Shown here: positions 11,270 through 21,877 of the stretch, piece after piece
Position numbering within the stretch: the first letter of the stretch is position 1
Layout of the letters: the number at the start of each line of letters is the position of its first letter
Assembly: GCF_012489685.1 (NCBI RefSeq)
Contig: NC_080041.1
Location: 101,704,981-101,768,980 of the forward strand
Reading direction: 5' to 3'
DNA from: Lotus japonicus
Taxonomy: Eukaryota > Streptophyta > Magnoliopsida > Fabales > Fabaceae
Length of the DNA: 64,000 nucleotides
Notes under the pieces: generated by a model
What the model was told of the DNA's origin: nothing
What the model saw: only the letters and a program-made list of their open reading frames with translations
Databases searched by the model: none
Program-made: the position numbers and the translations under genes

Positions 11270-11314
11270 ATTATATGATGGAAAGAAATATGATGTAAAC
11301 ATAGAACAATTATG

Positions 11315-11320
11315 AATAAA
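11315..11320 (+). terminator. Poly(A) signal of the SIRE antisense ORF
   Basis: AATAAA 46 bp after the stop codon at 11269, followed by ACAAGTTTGGCAAAC. Position and context parallel the AATAAA at 6750 after the gypsy antisense ORF. Confidence 0.5.
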
Positions 11321-11480
11321 ACAAGTTTGGCAAACATATGTGACATAAGTATATAGATATATATGCATATATAATCACAAACGAACAAAAGAGAATAAAT
11401 AAATAAATAAAAAAGAAACAGAGTTTAACAAAAGGAAAACAAAGTTAACGAAAAAGAAGAAAAAGAAGAGATCCTAAAAA

Positions 11481-14330
11481 CTAAGGTTTGTTAGTGCGTC
11501 TCAGAAGTTCCATCATCATTTGCTTCATCTCAATCAACATGGATTCATGAGTGTCAAGACGTTGTTCCATGATGTCGAGTCTGGATGAGCTTGTCTGAGT
11601 AGAACTGGAAGGAACATTCTGAGCAGCTTGAGGATCTGGAATGGAAGCAGAAGCAGCAGGAGTAAACACAACCGGTGCAAGTCGCTCTGCCTCAGCCTCA
11701 GCTTCAAGACGCTCTGCCTCAAGTCTGGCTTGTTCAGCCTGAGCTGCTGCTTGACGTGCAGCTTCTTCTGCTTGTTCTTTCTTTCTCTTGGCTTCTTCAA
11801 TAGCTTCAAGAAGCTTATTTCTCTGTTCTAGTTCGTGAAGAGCCACCCTCCTAGCAAGCCTTTGCTTTGCAGCCTCAATGCTCTGACTGCCCTCTGCATG
11901 CAGGAGCTGCATCATAATTGGAACTTGAGCCACTAGCCAAGTGCTCAGATTGTTCCACTCATCAGCCACATTTTCAGCATTCTCACTGAGATCAGTCTGA
12001 CCGTGCACATTGCGGAGCCTCAAAGAGGCTTCATGATAGAAGATATTGATGCACTCAGAGAGAGATGTGGGTTGAAGGTGAGTATAGGGAATTATGGAGA
12101 GGTTGGGTTCAGGAGAGGCTGGGTGATTGCTGCTATGAGCTTCAGAGGCACCTTGTGGAGAACCAATGTTAATCATGGGAGCATTGGGTTCAGAGGTTCC
12201 AAGGTGAGGGTCTGAAGTTTCAACCAGAGGGTGAGGTGATCTAACCGAGGATTGGTTAGACACTGATTGTTCGGGTTCAGGGTCTGGTTGAATGGGCTCT
12301 TGTTGGTCAGGGACAGGGTGAGCTTGTTGAACTAAGGGGTCTGCCTCTTGGATAGGATTGGCCAAGATAGGTTCATCTGGGTCAACTAGACGTTCAGGTC
12401 TAGGGCCAGGATATCTCCTAGGGCTTGGACAGGTAAGGTAATACTCTTCCAAGGCAGATACCTTTTCTTTTCTAACCTCCATGAATTTTCTAATTGATTC
12501 AGAGGTATTGGAGGGAGGAGAGTCAATAACATTGATTGGGAAGGATACAGGTGTGAAGGCTGTTGAAGAGTCTGTATCCGTGGTTCTGGCAGCAGGACGT
12601 GCTGATGCTCTGGGAGCAGAGTGATCAGACGTTCTGGGTTGTGGTTCTGTTTGGTTGGGCTCGGGTTGGTCATGGATGATTGGTTCAGAGGATAATGGGT
12701 CGTATGGAATGGTGAGGAGAGATGTTGGTTCTTCTGACCTAGAGGTTGGGTTCTGAAGCAAATTCCAGAGAGGTGCTTCAGTAGGAGAAGGTTGAAAGAA
12801 GGAAGATCTTGGGGAATGTGGTGGAGAGGTGGTTTGGTCGGCTGGCTGGGATTCAGGAATAGGAGTGAGGGGATTTGAGGAGTGTTGGAGCAAAGCAGAA
12901 ATAGGAAGTGCATCAAATAAATTCAAATCATCATCAGAAGCAAGTGCAGGCTTACTTGAATGTGCTGATGATCGAGTCACTCTGGCAGGAGGTTCAGTCC
13001 TTCTGACCACTGCAGCAGCTGGTTCCACCCGAGTAGGCTTCACCACGATTCTGACTTTCTTCTGCTTCTTCTGGGGAGGACCATCCTCACTATCATCATC
13101 ATCACCATCATCAGGCTTTCTCTTCGTCTTCTTGACCAGAGGGACATCAGATTCCTCAGAAGATTCGTCCAGAACCATCTTCCTCTGAGCTTTCCTCTTG
13201 GGAGGAGAAGGAAACTCTGGAGCTGGCGGTAGTCTGCTGACGAAATCATCAAGGTCAATTTCGAAACCTTGAGCCCTGAGGTCTTCAACATAGCATCTGA
13301 TGGCGTCAGGATTGTCCGCTTGAGTCCACAGAGGGTAGTCATTCAGAGGCATTCTTCTTCCTCTGATCTCAGAAGATGTGTCTTCATGAGCAGGAGCAAT
13401 CTTCTTCTGGATTAAGCCCATCTTCTTCAAGGAGTTTGCAGTGAAGACATCACTGACAATTGTGCTCAAATCCTCTGTGCAACCAGCATTGATCAAATCT
13501 TGCACCAAGTTGCTTTCAATGAGAAAGTCTGAGAGCAGCCTCCCAAAAGGGATATATTTGATTGCAGACTTGATGGAGGCGGTGGTGCGAGACTTCCTGA
13601 TGCATTCCTTCAAGTAGGAGAACAGGAAGTAGGGAAGGCAGATCTTCTCCTGATCTTGGATGAAGAACAACATCGCCTTCTGGTTGAAGTTGATGTAGTC
13701 TGGAGAACTGCCCTTCGGTCTCTGGTTTATGCAGTTGAGCAGGATCTTGTGCCAGATTCTGAGTTTGGGGTGAAGATCCATCACCTTGTAACTTGTCTTG
13801 CCCGGTTTGAAGGTGGTGTACAGAGCCTGGTTGACTATGTCCTTGGTGCTGGGTTTCAGCTTCGATTCCGTCAGTTGGAAACGATACCCATAAGCAGTAT
13901 CTGCACCTAGCAGATTCACGAATGACTTCTCAGTGATAATGATCTTCCTGCCAAGAATGTGAGAGACCACCTGAGTGTCATCGCAGTCTGCGTGCTTCCA
14001 GAATTCCTTTACCAATTTCTCATACACCGGTCCTCGAAGTCGATTGAAATAGTTTCCCCAACCTTGAGCTTGAACTTCAGGACGAAGATCATACCCATTT
14101 GCAGCCAAGTTATCGAGGTTGAATCTCCATTCTGCCAGGACTTGGAGTTCCTCAGGAGCAAATACGCAGTGAACGGCACAGCCCCGTTCTGCAATAGGAA
14201 CAATCTGCTCTTGAGCTTGAACTTGTTCTTGTGCCGGGTTCTCAGAGCCCCTTTAACCCGTTGCCAAACCAACTTCCATGTGAGGGAACTGAGGTGCATC
14301 TGCAGTAGATCTTCTGGTTTGTCTCACCAT
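11481..14330 (-). pseudogene. Env-like ORF of the SIRE-like element, one nonsense codon
   Basis: The open frame downstream of pol corresponds to the env-like (putative plant transposon protein) ORF known in SIRE elements. The ATG at 14330 (MVRQTRRS) is the likely start. A TAA replaces a sense codon at codon 26 (14255-14253), and the frame then stays open for about 920 codons. The conserved N-terminal domain (GWGNYFNRLRGPVYEKL) is followed by a low-complexity Pro/Ser/Glu-rich region with acidic and basic patches (SEDGPPQKKQKKV) and a C-terminal Ala/Glu/Arg coiled coil near 11650-11850. I see no clear signal peptide or C-terminal membrane anchor, so an envelope function is not supported by sequence. 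Apart from the single stop it is intact. Confidence 0.8.
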
Positions 14331-14772
14331 TTTGAAGAGGTTGAAGGTTGAGGTAGAAGATGAAGTTTGAAGGATGAAGAGAGATCGAGAGAGAAATCAA
14401 GAAAGAGGCGGTTTTGAAAAGCAGAGAGTGCGAGAGTGAAAACCGGAAGTGAACGAGAACGTGTGTGTATAGTGGGTTTTATCAAATAACCGTTGTTGAT
14501 TCAAAAAGCACTTTAAGATCAACGGTTGAAAATTAAAGATAGATAGTAACAGTAAAATACACAATCACACACAGGAGATAAGCATATCTACACGCAATCA
14601 TAACAGACTGTCACACGGGCACAAGGAATTATGCATCAGAAATTCTGACACACGTGTTGTTGTCTCAGCTTCAGAGTCAGTACCAGTGGGCACACACACT
14701 CTGATTGAGTTACCTTCTGGACTAGACATCTTCTGATCAAGAAGTATCATAGTCAGAGGTTCTGATCCATCT
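14331..14772. other. Spacer between SIRE pol and env-like ORF
   Basis: About 440 bp between the pol stop and the env-like ATG on the minus strand. It contains no ORF of note. How the downstream ORF is expressed (splicing, read-through or internal start) cannot be told from sequence. Confidence 0.5.
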
Positions 14773-17700
14773 TCACTCTGGACAAAAGTCCATGTTTAGA
14801 TTTTTCAGAATAAAATTAAATCTATCCTCTGCTAAGGGCTTTGTAAAGATATCTGCCCATTGATGGTCAGTATCAACAAACTTCAGAAGAAGTACGCCCT
14901 TCTGCACATAATCTCTAATGAAGTGATACTTTACCTCAATGTGCTTTGCCCTTGAATGCAAGATAGGATTCTTGCTCAACGAGATTGCAGCAGTGTTATC
15001 ACAATAAATTGGGATATTGCTCTCAAGGATCTGATAATCCTCCAGCTGATGTTTCATCCAGAGCATCTGAGTGCTGCATATTGCTGCTGAGATATATTCT
15101 GCCTCTGCAGTTGATAGTGCAATGGTTGATTGCCTCTTGCTTGCCCATGAGACTAGATTGCTTCCCAGAAATTGACAATTTCCAGAAGTACTTTTTCTCT
15201 CTGTTCTATCTCCAGCATAATCAGCATCACAATAACCTGAAAGCTTATACTCTGATGTTTTCTTATACATCAAGCCAAGGTTAGTGGTGCCTTTCAGATA
15301 CCTTAGGATCCTCTTAACAGCAGTTAAGTGGGTTTCCCTTGGATCTGATTGGAAACGAGCACATAAGTGAACACTAAATAATATGTCTGGCCTAGATGCA
15401 GTTAAGTATAGAAGTGAACTTATCATTCCACGATAGAGCTTCTGACATACTTTACCACTTTTATCTTCTTTCTCCAAAATGCATGTAGGATGCATTGGAG
15501 TCTTGGCCACTGTAGATTCCAGCATATTGAACTTCTTCAGAAGTTCTTTAGTGTACTTGCTCTGATGGATATATGTTCCTTCTGGTGTTTGATCAACTTG
15601 TATTCCCAGAAAGTACTTTAATTCTCCCATCATACTCATCTCAAATTCAGCCTGCATCATCTCAGAAAATTCTTTGCATAGAGATTGATTAGCAGAACCA
15701 AATATAATATCATCGACATAAATTTGCACAATTAAGATATCATCTTTATAAGTCTTGCAAAAAAGAGTTGTATCTACTTTACCCCTTACAAACTCATTCT
15801 CCAGAAGGAATGAGCTAAGTCTCTCATACCATGCTCTGGGAGCTTGCTTCAGACCGTAGAGTGATTTCTTCAATTTGAACACATGGTCTGGTTTCTTTTC
15901 ATCTTCAAAACCTGGGGGTTGATGAACATAGACTTCCTCTGAGATATAACCATTTAGGAAGGCACTCTTTACGTCCATCTGATGTAGAACTATGTTGTGA
16001 TTTACTGAGAAGGAGATCAACAGTCTAATTGCCTCCAGTCTTGCTACCGGAGCAAATGTTTCAGTGTAGTCTATTCCTTCCTGCTGGCTGTAGCCTTGAG
16101 CAACTAGCCTTGCCTTGTTTCTGACTACTTCTCCTTTCTCATTTAGCTTGTTTCTGAATACCCATTTCGTTCCAATAACATGGACACTCTCAGGCTTCTT
16201 CACTAAGCTCCAAACATCGTTCTTGGAAAATTGATTCAGTTCTTCTTCCATGGCCAGAATCCAATCCTTGTCCTGAAGAGCTTCATCTATGGACTTGGGT
16301 TCAATTAAGGACACCAATCCTTTCAGACTCAGCAAGGTCTCTTCAGAGGGTCTGAAGGCAGATCTGGTTCTGACTGGTTCGTCTTTGTTGCCCAGAATCA
16401 ATTCCTTAGGGTGAGCTGCAGTGATTCTGCTCTTCTTCAGAGTTTGTGAGTTAGAGGGACCAGCTTCTTCCTCTGGTTCATCTTCCTCTGGCTCAACTTC
16501 CTCTGGAGCTTTGCCTTTGTCAGAAACATTAATGCTTAAATCTGCAAACTTTTCAACTAGCTTTGACTGGTCAGAGTCAAGCTTATCATCAAATCTAACA
16601 TGAATAGATTCTTCAATAGTCTTAGCATCAGTATTATAAAATCTAAAACCTTTAGATCTATCAGAATAACCAAGTAATAGACACTTAGAAGACTTAGCAT
16701 CAAATTTATGCAATCTATCCTTAGTATTGAGAACATAACAAACACAGCCAAAAGGATGAAAATAAGAAATGTTGGGTTTTATGTTCTTCCACAATTCATA
16801 AGGAGTCTTATTCAGAATTGGTCTCACAGAGATTCTGTTCTGAATGTAACATGCTGTATTTACTGCCTCTGCCCAAAAGTGCTTAGCCATGCCAGTTTCT
16901 TGGAGCATGGTTCTAGCCATCTCCTGAAGAGTTCTGTTCTTCCTCTCAACAACACCATTTTGTTGAGGAGTTCTGGGACAAGAGAAATCATGTGCAATTC
17001 CATAGGAATCAAACAGACTCTCAAACTTGTCATTCTCAAACTCTCCACCATGGTCACTTCTGACACGCACAATCCTACAAGCCTTCTCGTTTTGCACTTG
17101 AGCAATGAAGGTAGAGAACACAGCATGAGACTCATCCTTGCGGGTTAGAAACTTTACCCATGTCCAGCGGCTATAGTCATCAACGATAACCATCCCATAT
17201 CTCTTGTCACCTATAGACTCAGTTTTCACTGGTCCAAAAAGGTCGATATGCAGAAGTTCCAACGGCCTTGAGGTTGAGACAACATTCTTTGCCTTGAAAG
17301 GGACTTTTGTGAATTTGCCTTTCTGACATGCTTCACAAAGAGCGTCTGAAGCGAACTTCAGATTAGGTAAGCCCCTGACAAGGTTTAGCTTGCTCAGCTG
17401 AGAAATCTTTCTCATACTGGCATGCCCTAACCGTCTATGCCATACCCACTGCTCTTCATTAACAGACAGAAGGCACTTCACATTCTGAGCCTCCAACTCA
17501 GATAATCTGATCTTATAAATGTTGTTCTTCCTCTTGCTGTTAAACAGAACAGAGCCATCGATCTGACTTACAGCCCGGCAGGACTTTTGATTGAATATAA
17601 CATCATAACCCTTGTCAGCTAATTGACTTATAGACAATAAGTTATGTGTTAAGCCGTCTACCAATAAAACATTATCAATGCATGGACTACTATCTACACA

Positions 17701-19032
17701 AATAGTACCAGTACCAACAATTTTACCCTTTTCATTTCCTCCGAAGCCAACTTCGCCTCCAGGCTTAAGTTTCAGCTCTCGGAACATACGCTTTTCTCCC
17801 GTCATGTGACGCGAGCATCCACTGTCCAGATACCATGATTGGTGTTTCAGTGGAGCTATCAAGGATATCTCATTTTCATCGTCTGAGTTAGGATCTCCTT
17901 CTGATTCTGAGTCAGAGTCAACAGCTTCCTTTGACTCTGATCCTTTGTCTTTGACAATGGCCATGAGTCCTTGGACTTCACCATCAGAGTCAACATCCTC
18001 TGACTCTGATTCATCAAATGTCACCATCAGACTCTTCTTCGTCTTGAAGTGCTTCTTTGGCTTCTTGTCTTTCTTCAACTTTGGACAATCACTTTTGTAG
18101 TGCCCAGATTCTTTGCACTCAAAACATGTGACTTCCTTGATTGAAGACTTCTTCTGGCCTGAGGACTCATACTTTCCTTTTGCCTTTCCAGAGCCTTTGA
18201 ACTTGCTCTGCCTGTGCTTCCAGATGCGGTTGAGTCTCTTGGAGATCAGAGTCAGCTCATCTTCATCAGAATCTTCTGATGCTTCTTCAGATTCTTCTTC
18301 TTCAGCTTGAAGAGCCTTTGACTTCTCAACCTTAGCCTTTTCAGATTTGGATTTCAAGGCTATGGACTTTTTCCTCAGATCTTGCATCTCAGAGCGTTTC
18401 AGCTCATGACATTTCAAAATGCTGATGAGTTCTTCTAAACTCATATTCTCAACGTCTCTCGTGAGCTCTATTGAAGTCACCAAAGGCATCCAACTTTCAG
18501 GAAGACACCTGATGACCCTTATGACATGATCTTTTGTTGTGTAGCTCTTGTTGAGAGGTCGTATGCCAGCTACAAGCAATTGAAATCTGGAGAACATTTC
18601 TTCAATGGACTCATTTGGCTCCATGATGAAGGATTCATACTTTTGGATCAAAGACAATGCCTTTGATTCTTTGACTTTCTTGTTTCCTTCATGAGACATC
18701 TTCAGAGAATCAAAAATGCCTTTAGCAAACTCACGATCTGTAATCTTCTGGTACTCCTCATAGGAAATAGCACTTAGAAGAATTGCTCTTGCTTTGTGAT
18801 GTTGTGAGTACAGCTTCTTTTGATCTGCAGTCATCTCTGACCTTGGGATCTTCTTGCCATCTGCATCAACTGGACGCTCATAGCCATCCACAATAATATC
18901 CCAGAGATCTGCATCGAAACCCAGAAAGAAACTTTCCAGTCTATCTTTCCAATATTCGAACCTTTGACCATCGAACATAGGAGGCTTTGCGTTGTAACCA
19001 TCTCTTTGAGTTTCACTGGTGGTGGCAGCCAT
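14773..19032 (-). CDS. SIRE-like copia gag-pol polyprotein
   Basis: 1419 residues in a single unbroken frame, start ATG 19032 (MAATTSETQ). Domains in order: UBN2-type gag; CCHC zinc knuckle [14 protein letters not shown] near residue 301; protease WYLDSG near 400; GAG-pre-integrase HRRLGHAS near 530; integrase DDE triad near 595 (IDLFGP), 658 (SDHGGEF) and 690 (VVERKN); reverse transcriptase with YVDDI near 1103; RNase H with CDADYAGD near 1265. Every catalytic motif I looked for is present. Length and copia order (integrase before RT) match the family. The polyprotein would assemble capsids, reverse-transcribe and integrate the element. No frameshift separates gag from pol. Confidence 0.96.
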   Translation of the reverse strand: MAATTSETQRDGYNAKPPMFDGQRFEYWKDRLESFFLGFDADLWDIIVDGYERPVDADGKKIPRSEMTADQKKLYSQHHKARAILLSAISYEEYQKITDREFAKGIFDSLKMSHEGNKKVKESKALSLIQKYESFIMEPNESIEEMFSRFQLLVAGIRPLNKSYTTKDHVIRVIRCLPESWMPLVTSIELTRDVENMSLEELISILKCHELKRSEMQDLRKKSIALKSKSEKAKVEKSKALQAEEEESEEASEDSDEDELTLISKRLNRIWKHRQSKFKGSGKAKGKYESSGQKKSSIKEVTCFECKESGHYKSDCPKLKKDKKPKKHFKTKKSLMVTFDESESEDVDSDGEVQGLMAIVKDKGSESKEAVDSDSESEGDPNSDDENEISLIAPLKHQSWYLDSGCSRHMTGEKRMFRELKLKPGGEVGFGGNEKGKIVGTGTICVDSSPCIDNVLLVDGLTHNLLSISQLADKGYDVIFNQKSCRAVSQIDGSVLFNSKRKNNIYKIRLSELEAQNVKCLLSVNEEQWVWHRRLGHASMRKISQLSKLNLVRGLPNLKFASDALCEACQKGKFTKVPFKAKNVVSTSRPLELLHIDLFGPVKTESIGDKRYGMVIVDDYSRWTWVKFLTRKDESHAVFSTFIAQVQNEKACRIVRVRSDHGGEFENDKFESLFDSYGIAHDFSCPRTPQQNGVVERKNRTLQEMARTMLQETGMAKHFWAEAVNTACYIQNRISVRPILNKTPYELWKNIKPNISYFHPFGCVCYVLNTKDRLHKFDAKSSKCLLLGYSDRSKGFRFYNTDAKTIEESIHVRFDDKLDSDQSKLVEKFADLSINVSDKGKAPEEVEPEEDEPEEEAGPSNSQTLKKSRITAAHPKELILGNKDEPVRTRSAFRPSEETLLSLKGLVSLIEPKSIDEALQDKDWILAMEEELNQFSKNDVWSLVKKPESVHVIGTKWVFRNKLNEKGEVVRNKARLVAQGYSQQEGIDYTETFAPVARLEAIRLLISFSVNHNIVLHQMDVKSAFLNGYISEEVYVHQPPGFEDEKKPDHVFKLKKSLYGLKQAPRAWYERLSSFLLENEFVRGKVDTTLFCKTYKDDILIVQIYVDDIIFGSANQSLCKEFSEMMQAEFEMSMMGELKYFLGIQVDQTPEGTYIHQSKYTKELLKKFNMLESTVAKTPMHPTCILEKEDKSGKVCQKLYRGMISSLLYLTASRPDILFSVHLCARFQSDPRETHLTAVKRILRYLKGTTNLGLMYKKTSEYKLSGYCDADYAGDRTERKSTSGNCQFLGSNLVSWASKRQSTIALSTAEAEYISAAICSTQMLWMKHQLEDYQILESNIPIYCDNTAAISLSKNPILHSRAKHIEVKYHFIRDYVQKGVLLLKFVDTDHQWADIFTKPLAEDRFNFILKNLNMDFCPE

Positions 19033-19090
19033 TGTTTTTCACACCGGCCCGGATCACTGAACACTGTTAGGTGTGGTAATCAGAACTTGC

Positions 19091-19102
19091 GCTCTGATAC
19101 CA
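19091..19102 (-). promoter_or_regulatory. Primer-binding site, initiator tRNA-Met
   Basis: On the minus strand TGGTATCAGAGC begins 2 nt after the 5' LTR. It is complementary to the 3' end of plant initiator tRNA-Met, the usual copia primer. Confidence 0.9.
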
Positions 19103-19104
19103 AT

Positions 19105-20314
19105 TGAAGGTATGAAAAACGGTAGAAAGGGGGGGTTTGAATAACGTTTTCAGTACAAAACTTCCACCTTAAAGATTTTGGCAAATCTTTCGAGAACTTA
19201 AGTGCTAAAGATAAGAGATAGAAAAGCACACAAGGATTTTATCCTGGTTCACTTGATAAATCACTCAAGCTACTCCAGTCCACCCGTTAAGGTGATTTCT
19301 TCCTTCTTAGAATGAAGGCAATCCACTAATCAGGTAAGAGTTACAACTGCACTTGAAACCTACAAGTGACTAACAATTACACTGACTTAGCTCACACTAA
19401 GATTCACTCTCTTAGTCTTCTCTAGGATCCGATCAACCTTGATCTCCTAAAGGAACTAAACAAACTGTTTATCAAAGAATTGTTTACAAGAGATTTGCTT
19501 CTAAAAAGCTAATAGTAAACACAATGAATTTCAGATGAAAGAAAGCTTAGAATATTTTGAATATGTCTTGCGCGAATGTGTTGCTTCTTCTGGCTGCTTC
19601 TTTCAATCTTCAGCCTCTATATATACTCCAAGGATTAGGGTTGAGCGTTGCATGGGAAATGCTACCGTTGGAGGGCAGTTCTGGAAAATCCAGCTTCTGC
19701 TGTGGCTGAGAACGTTAGGTAGGTCGTCAGGAAGGTACACTTGCTTTTGTACTTGGATAGCGACTTGACCTTTTAACCTAGGAGACTTCTGATCAGGGGA
19801 ATACTTCATATTGGAACTTGTGAAGCCGGTTGATCAGAGTCAGAGGGAAAGCACAGATCCTCTGACCATTGTATCTTCTGATTCTGAACTCAAAGGGAAG
19901 AACATGGCCTTCGGAGTTTCTTGCTTCTGGACTTCAGAGTTTCCACTATTCAGCTTCTGGATCTTCAGAGTCTTCTACACCATCAGAACATCTGAACCTT
20001 CAGTGTTTCTTGGTTATCAGAACTTCTGGATCTTCAGAGCTTCTAGCGACTGAGTCCACATCAGAGTTTGTATAGCTTCAGAACTTCTGAAGCTTTTCCA
20101 CTGTTCATACTGAACATGGTGAATGCGAAAGCGTTGCTTGGGTTACCCTTTATACACAGTGCTTCTGATTTGTGTGAGATTGAGTTGAGGTCAGAGCCTG
20201 TAAATAGCACACTCAGAAAAACACGTTAGAGTACCACAATTGTTCATATCAAAAGGTTAACTTGTAATCATCAAAACATAGAGTTGTACTACTAGATCAA
20301 AACTTGATCTTACA
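19105..20314 (-). repeat. 5' LTR of the SIRE-like element
   Basis: 1210 bp, near-identical to 8862-10071. Differences seen by eye are GGCCGC/GGCTGC, CTCAGAGGG/CTCAAAGGG and TTCAGAG/TTCGGAG. The minus-strand TATA box TATATATAG is at 19617-19625. It is followed directly by the target copy AAATA. Confidence 0.95.
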
Positions 20315-20319
20315 AAATA

Positions 20320-21877
20320 TGGCTCTTTCTTTGCCACCTTCATCTTCTTAAGCTAACATACTTCCAATGGTTTCATCTGTGGCAGAGATATACAGCTTCA
20401 TTGGCCTCCCTCCTATGGGTGGTGCCATCACTGGTGGGTTGGACAAGTACTCTTTGAGTTCATCAAATGCTTTTTGATGTTCTGCTTCCCAGCGGAACAC
20501 ATATTCTTTCTTAAGTCGAAGAAGTGAGGAAAATGATTTGGTCTTCTCGCTGAGGTTGGCAATGAATCTCCTTAGGAAGTTAATCTTTCCCAATAACGAC
20601 TGCAGTTGTTTCTTGCTGGTTGGTGGACTTGTGTCGAGAATGGCTTTAGCTTTGTTTTTGTTGATCTCGATGCCCTTTTTATGCACCACAAAACCCAAAA
20701 AATCACCTGCAATAACAAACACCAAAGGCACATTTAAGGGGGTTCATTTTCAAGCCATATTTTCTCATCCTCTCAAAGGATTTCCTTAGATGCAATAAAT
20801 GGTCATCCCTTGATGGGGATTTTACCACAATATCATCGATGTACACCTGCATAAAAGTTTCAATAAAATCATGAAAAATGGTATTCATTACCCTTTGGTA
20901 GGTCGCGCCAGCGTTTTTCAACCCAAATGGCATGACCACCCACTCATATGTCCCCAAGGCACCAGGACATCGAAAAGCCGTCTTCGACACATCCTCCTCC
21001 GCTATGAAGATTTGGTTGTAGCCTGAATAACCATCCAACAAACTTAGGTATTCGTGACCAGCAGCTGAATCCACCATCATTTCGGCAATGGGCATGTGAT
21101 ACTCGTCTTTTGGAGTGACAGCGTTAAGATCTCGAAAGTCAATGCAAACTCTCATCTTTCCATTCTTCTTGATCACTGGGACCACGTTGGCTAACCAATC
21201 TACATATCGAGCTGTTCTGATAAATTTGCACCTGAGGAGTCCTTCGATTTCTTCCTTGATTTTTACCAACACATCTGGATGGAACCTCCTGGGTAATTGC
21301 TTGACTGGTTTCTTGTCTTCCTTGATGGGTAACTGCAATTCCACCAGTTCTCGACTAAGTCCTGGCATTTCATCATAATCCCAAGCGAAACAGTCTTTGA
21401 ATTCTTTGAGTAATTTCACCATCCTATCCTTTAACTCTGGGTCAATAAGAGCACTGATGTATGTTTGCTTCTTCTCTGAGCCATCACCTCCACTTCTTCC
21501 AACGGGTCCTGTGCTTCCATTTTCTTGGAAATGTCGATCGCTGGCTTCTCGAAACCCAATGGGCTATCATCATAGATGCAATCCAGCCTCAAATTGCGGA
21601 GATCTTCGAATTCTTCGACACTCTGCTCATCTTCTTCCAAGCGCGTGTTATCCTTATTTGTTGTTGCCTCCTCCTGAGGTGTCACTTCGACAGGCAGAAT
21701 TGAGACATTAGCTTCATCAATAGCCATTTCTTTGGCCATTCTCTCGGCCTCTAAGGCCGTTCTTATTTTGTTTTCGGCTACGTAAGCCGAAATTCGAGCT
21801 ATGCTCGAATTAATCATCTTTACCATTATTCTGCCACTCAGTAGTGGCATCTTTTTCTTCATCGTTGTGCCATCCAC
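20320..21877 (-). pseudogene. Gypsy pol, 5' part: RT and start of RNase H 1, broken
   Basis: Continues from gag-pro in another frame. The linker frame (21877-21431) ends at a frameshift near 21485-21492. RT then runs 21422-20703 with LPRRFHPDV, RDLNAVTPKDEY, MPFGLKNAGATYQR and the catalytic YIDDIVV (near 20835). A second indel lies near 20712-20720, where TTGTTATTGCAG replaces the shorter text expected between KCAFGV and GDFLGF. RNase H 1 (20731-20348) ends at a TAA (20350-20348), where SMLA is followed by EDEGG in the same frame, suggesting a CAA-to-TAA change. Reading resumes at 8861 beyond the copia insert. The overlap with gag-pro at 21810-21877 could be a natural frameshift site or damage. 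Confidence 0.85.

Larger units (their letters stand above)
8862..20314 (-). mobile_element. SIRE/Maximus-like Ty1/copia retrotransposon nested in gypsy pol
   Basis: 11,453 bp on the minus strand. The 5' LTR is 19105-20314 and the 3' LTR 8862-10071, each 1210 bp, TG...CA, differing by eye at only about three positions. It is flanked by perfect 5-bp target copies AAATA (8857-8861 and 20315-20319) inside the gypsy RNase H. The primer-binding site matches initiator tRNA-Met and the polypurine tract is intact. Gene order is gag-pol as one ORF, an env-like ORF, then a small antisense ORF. Large size, an extra ORF downstream of pol and UBN2-type gag fit the SIRE (Maximus) lineage. With an unbroken polyprotein and near-identical LTRs it is the youngest element here and could be recently active. 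Confidence 0.95.
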
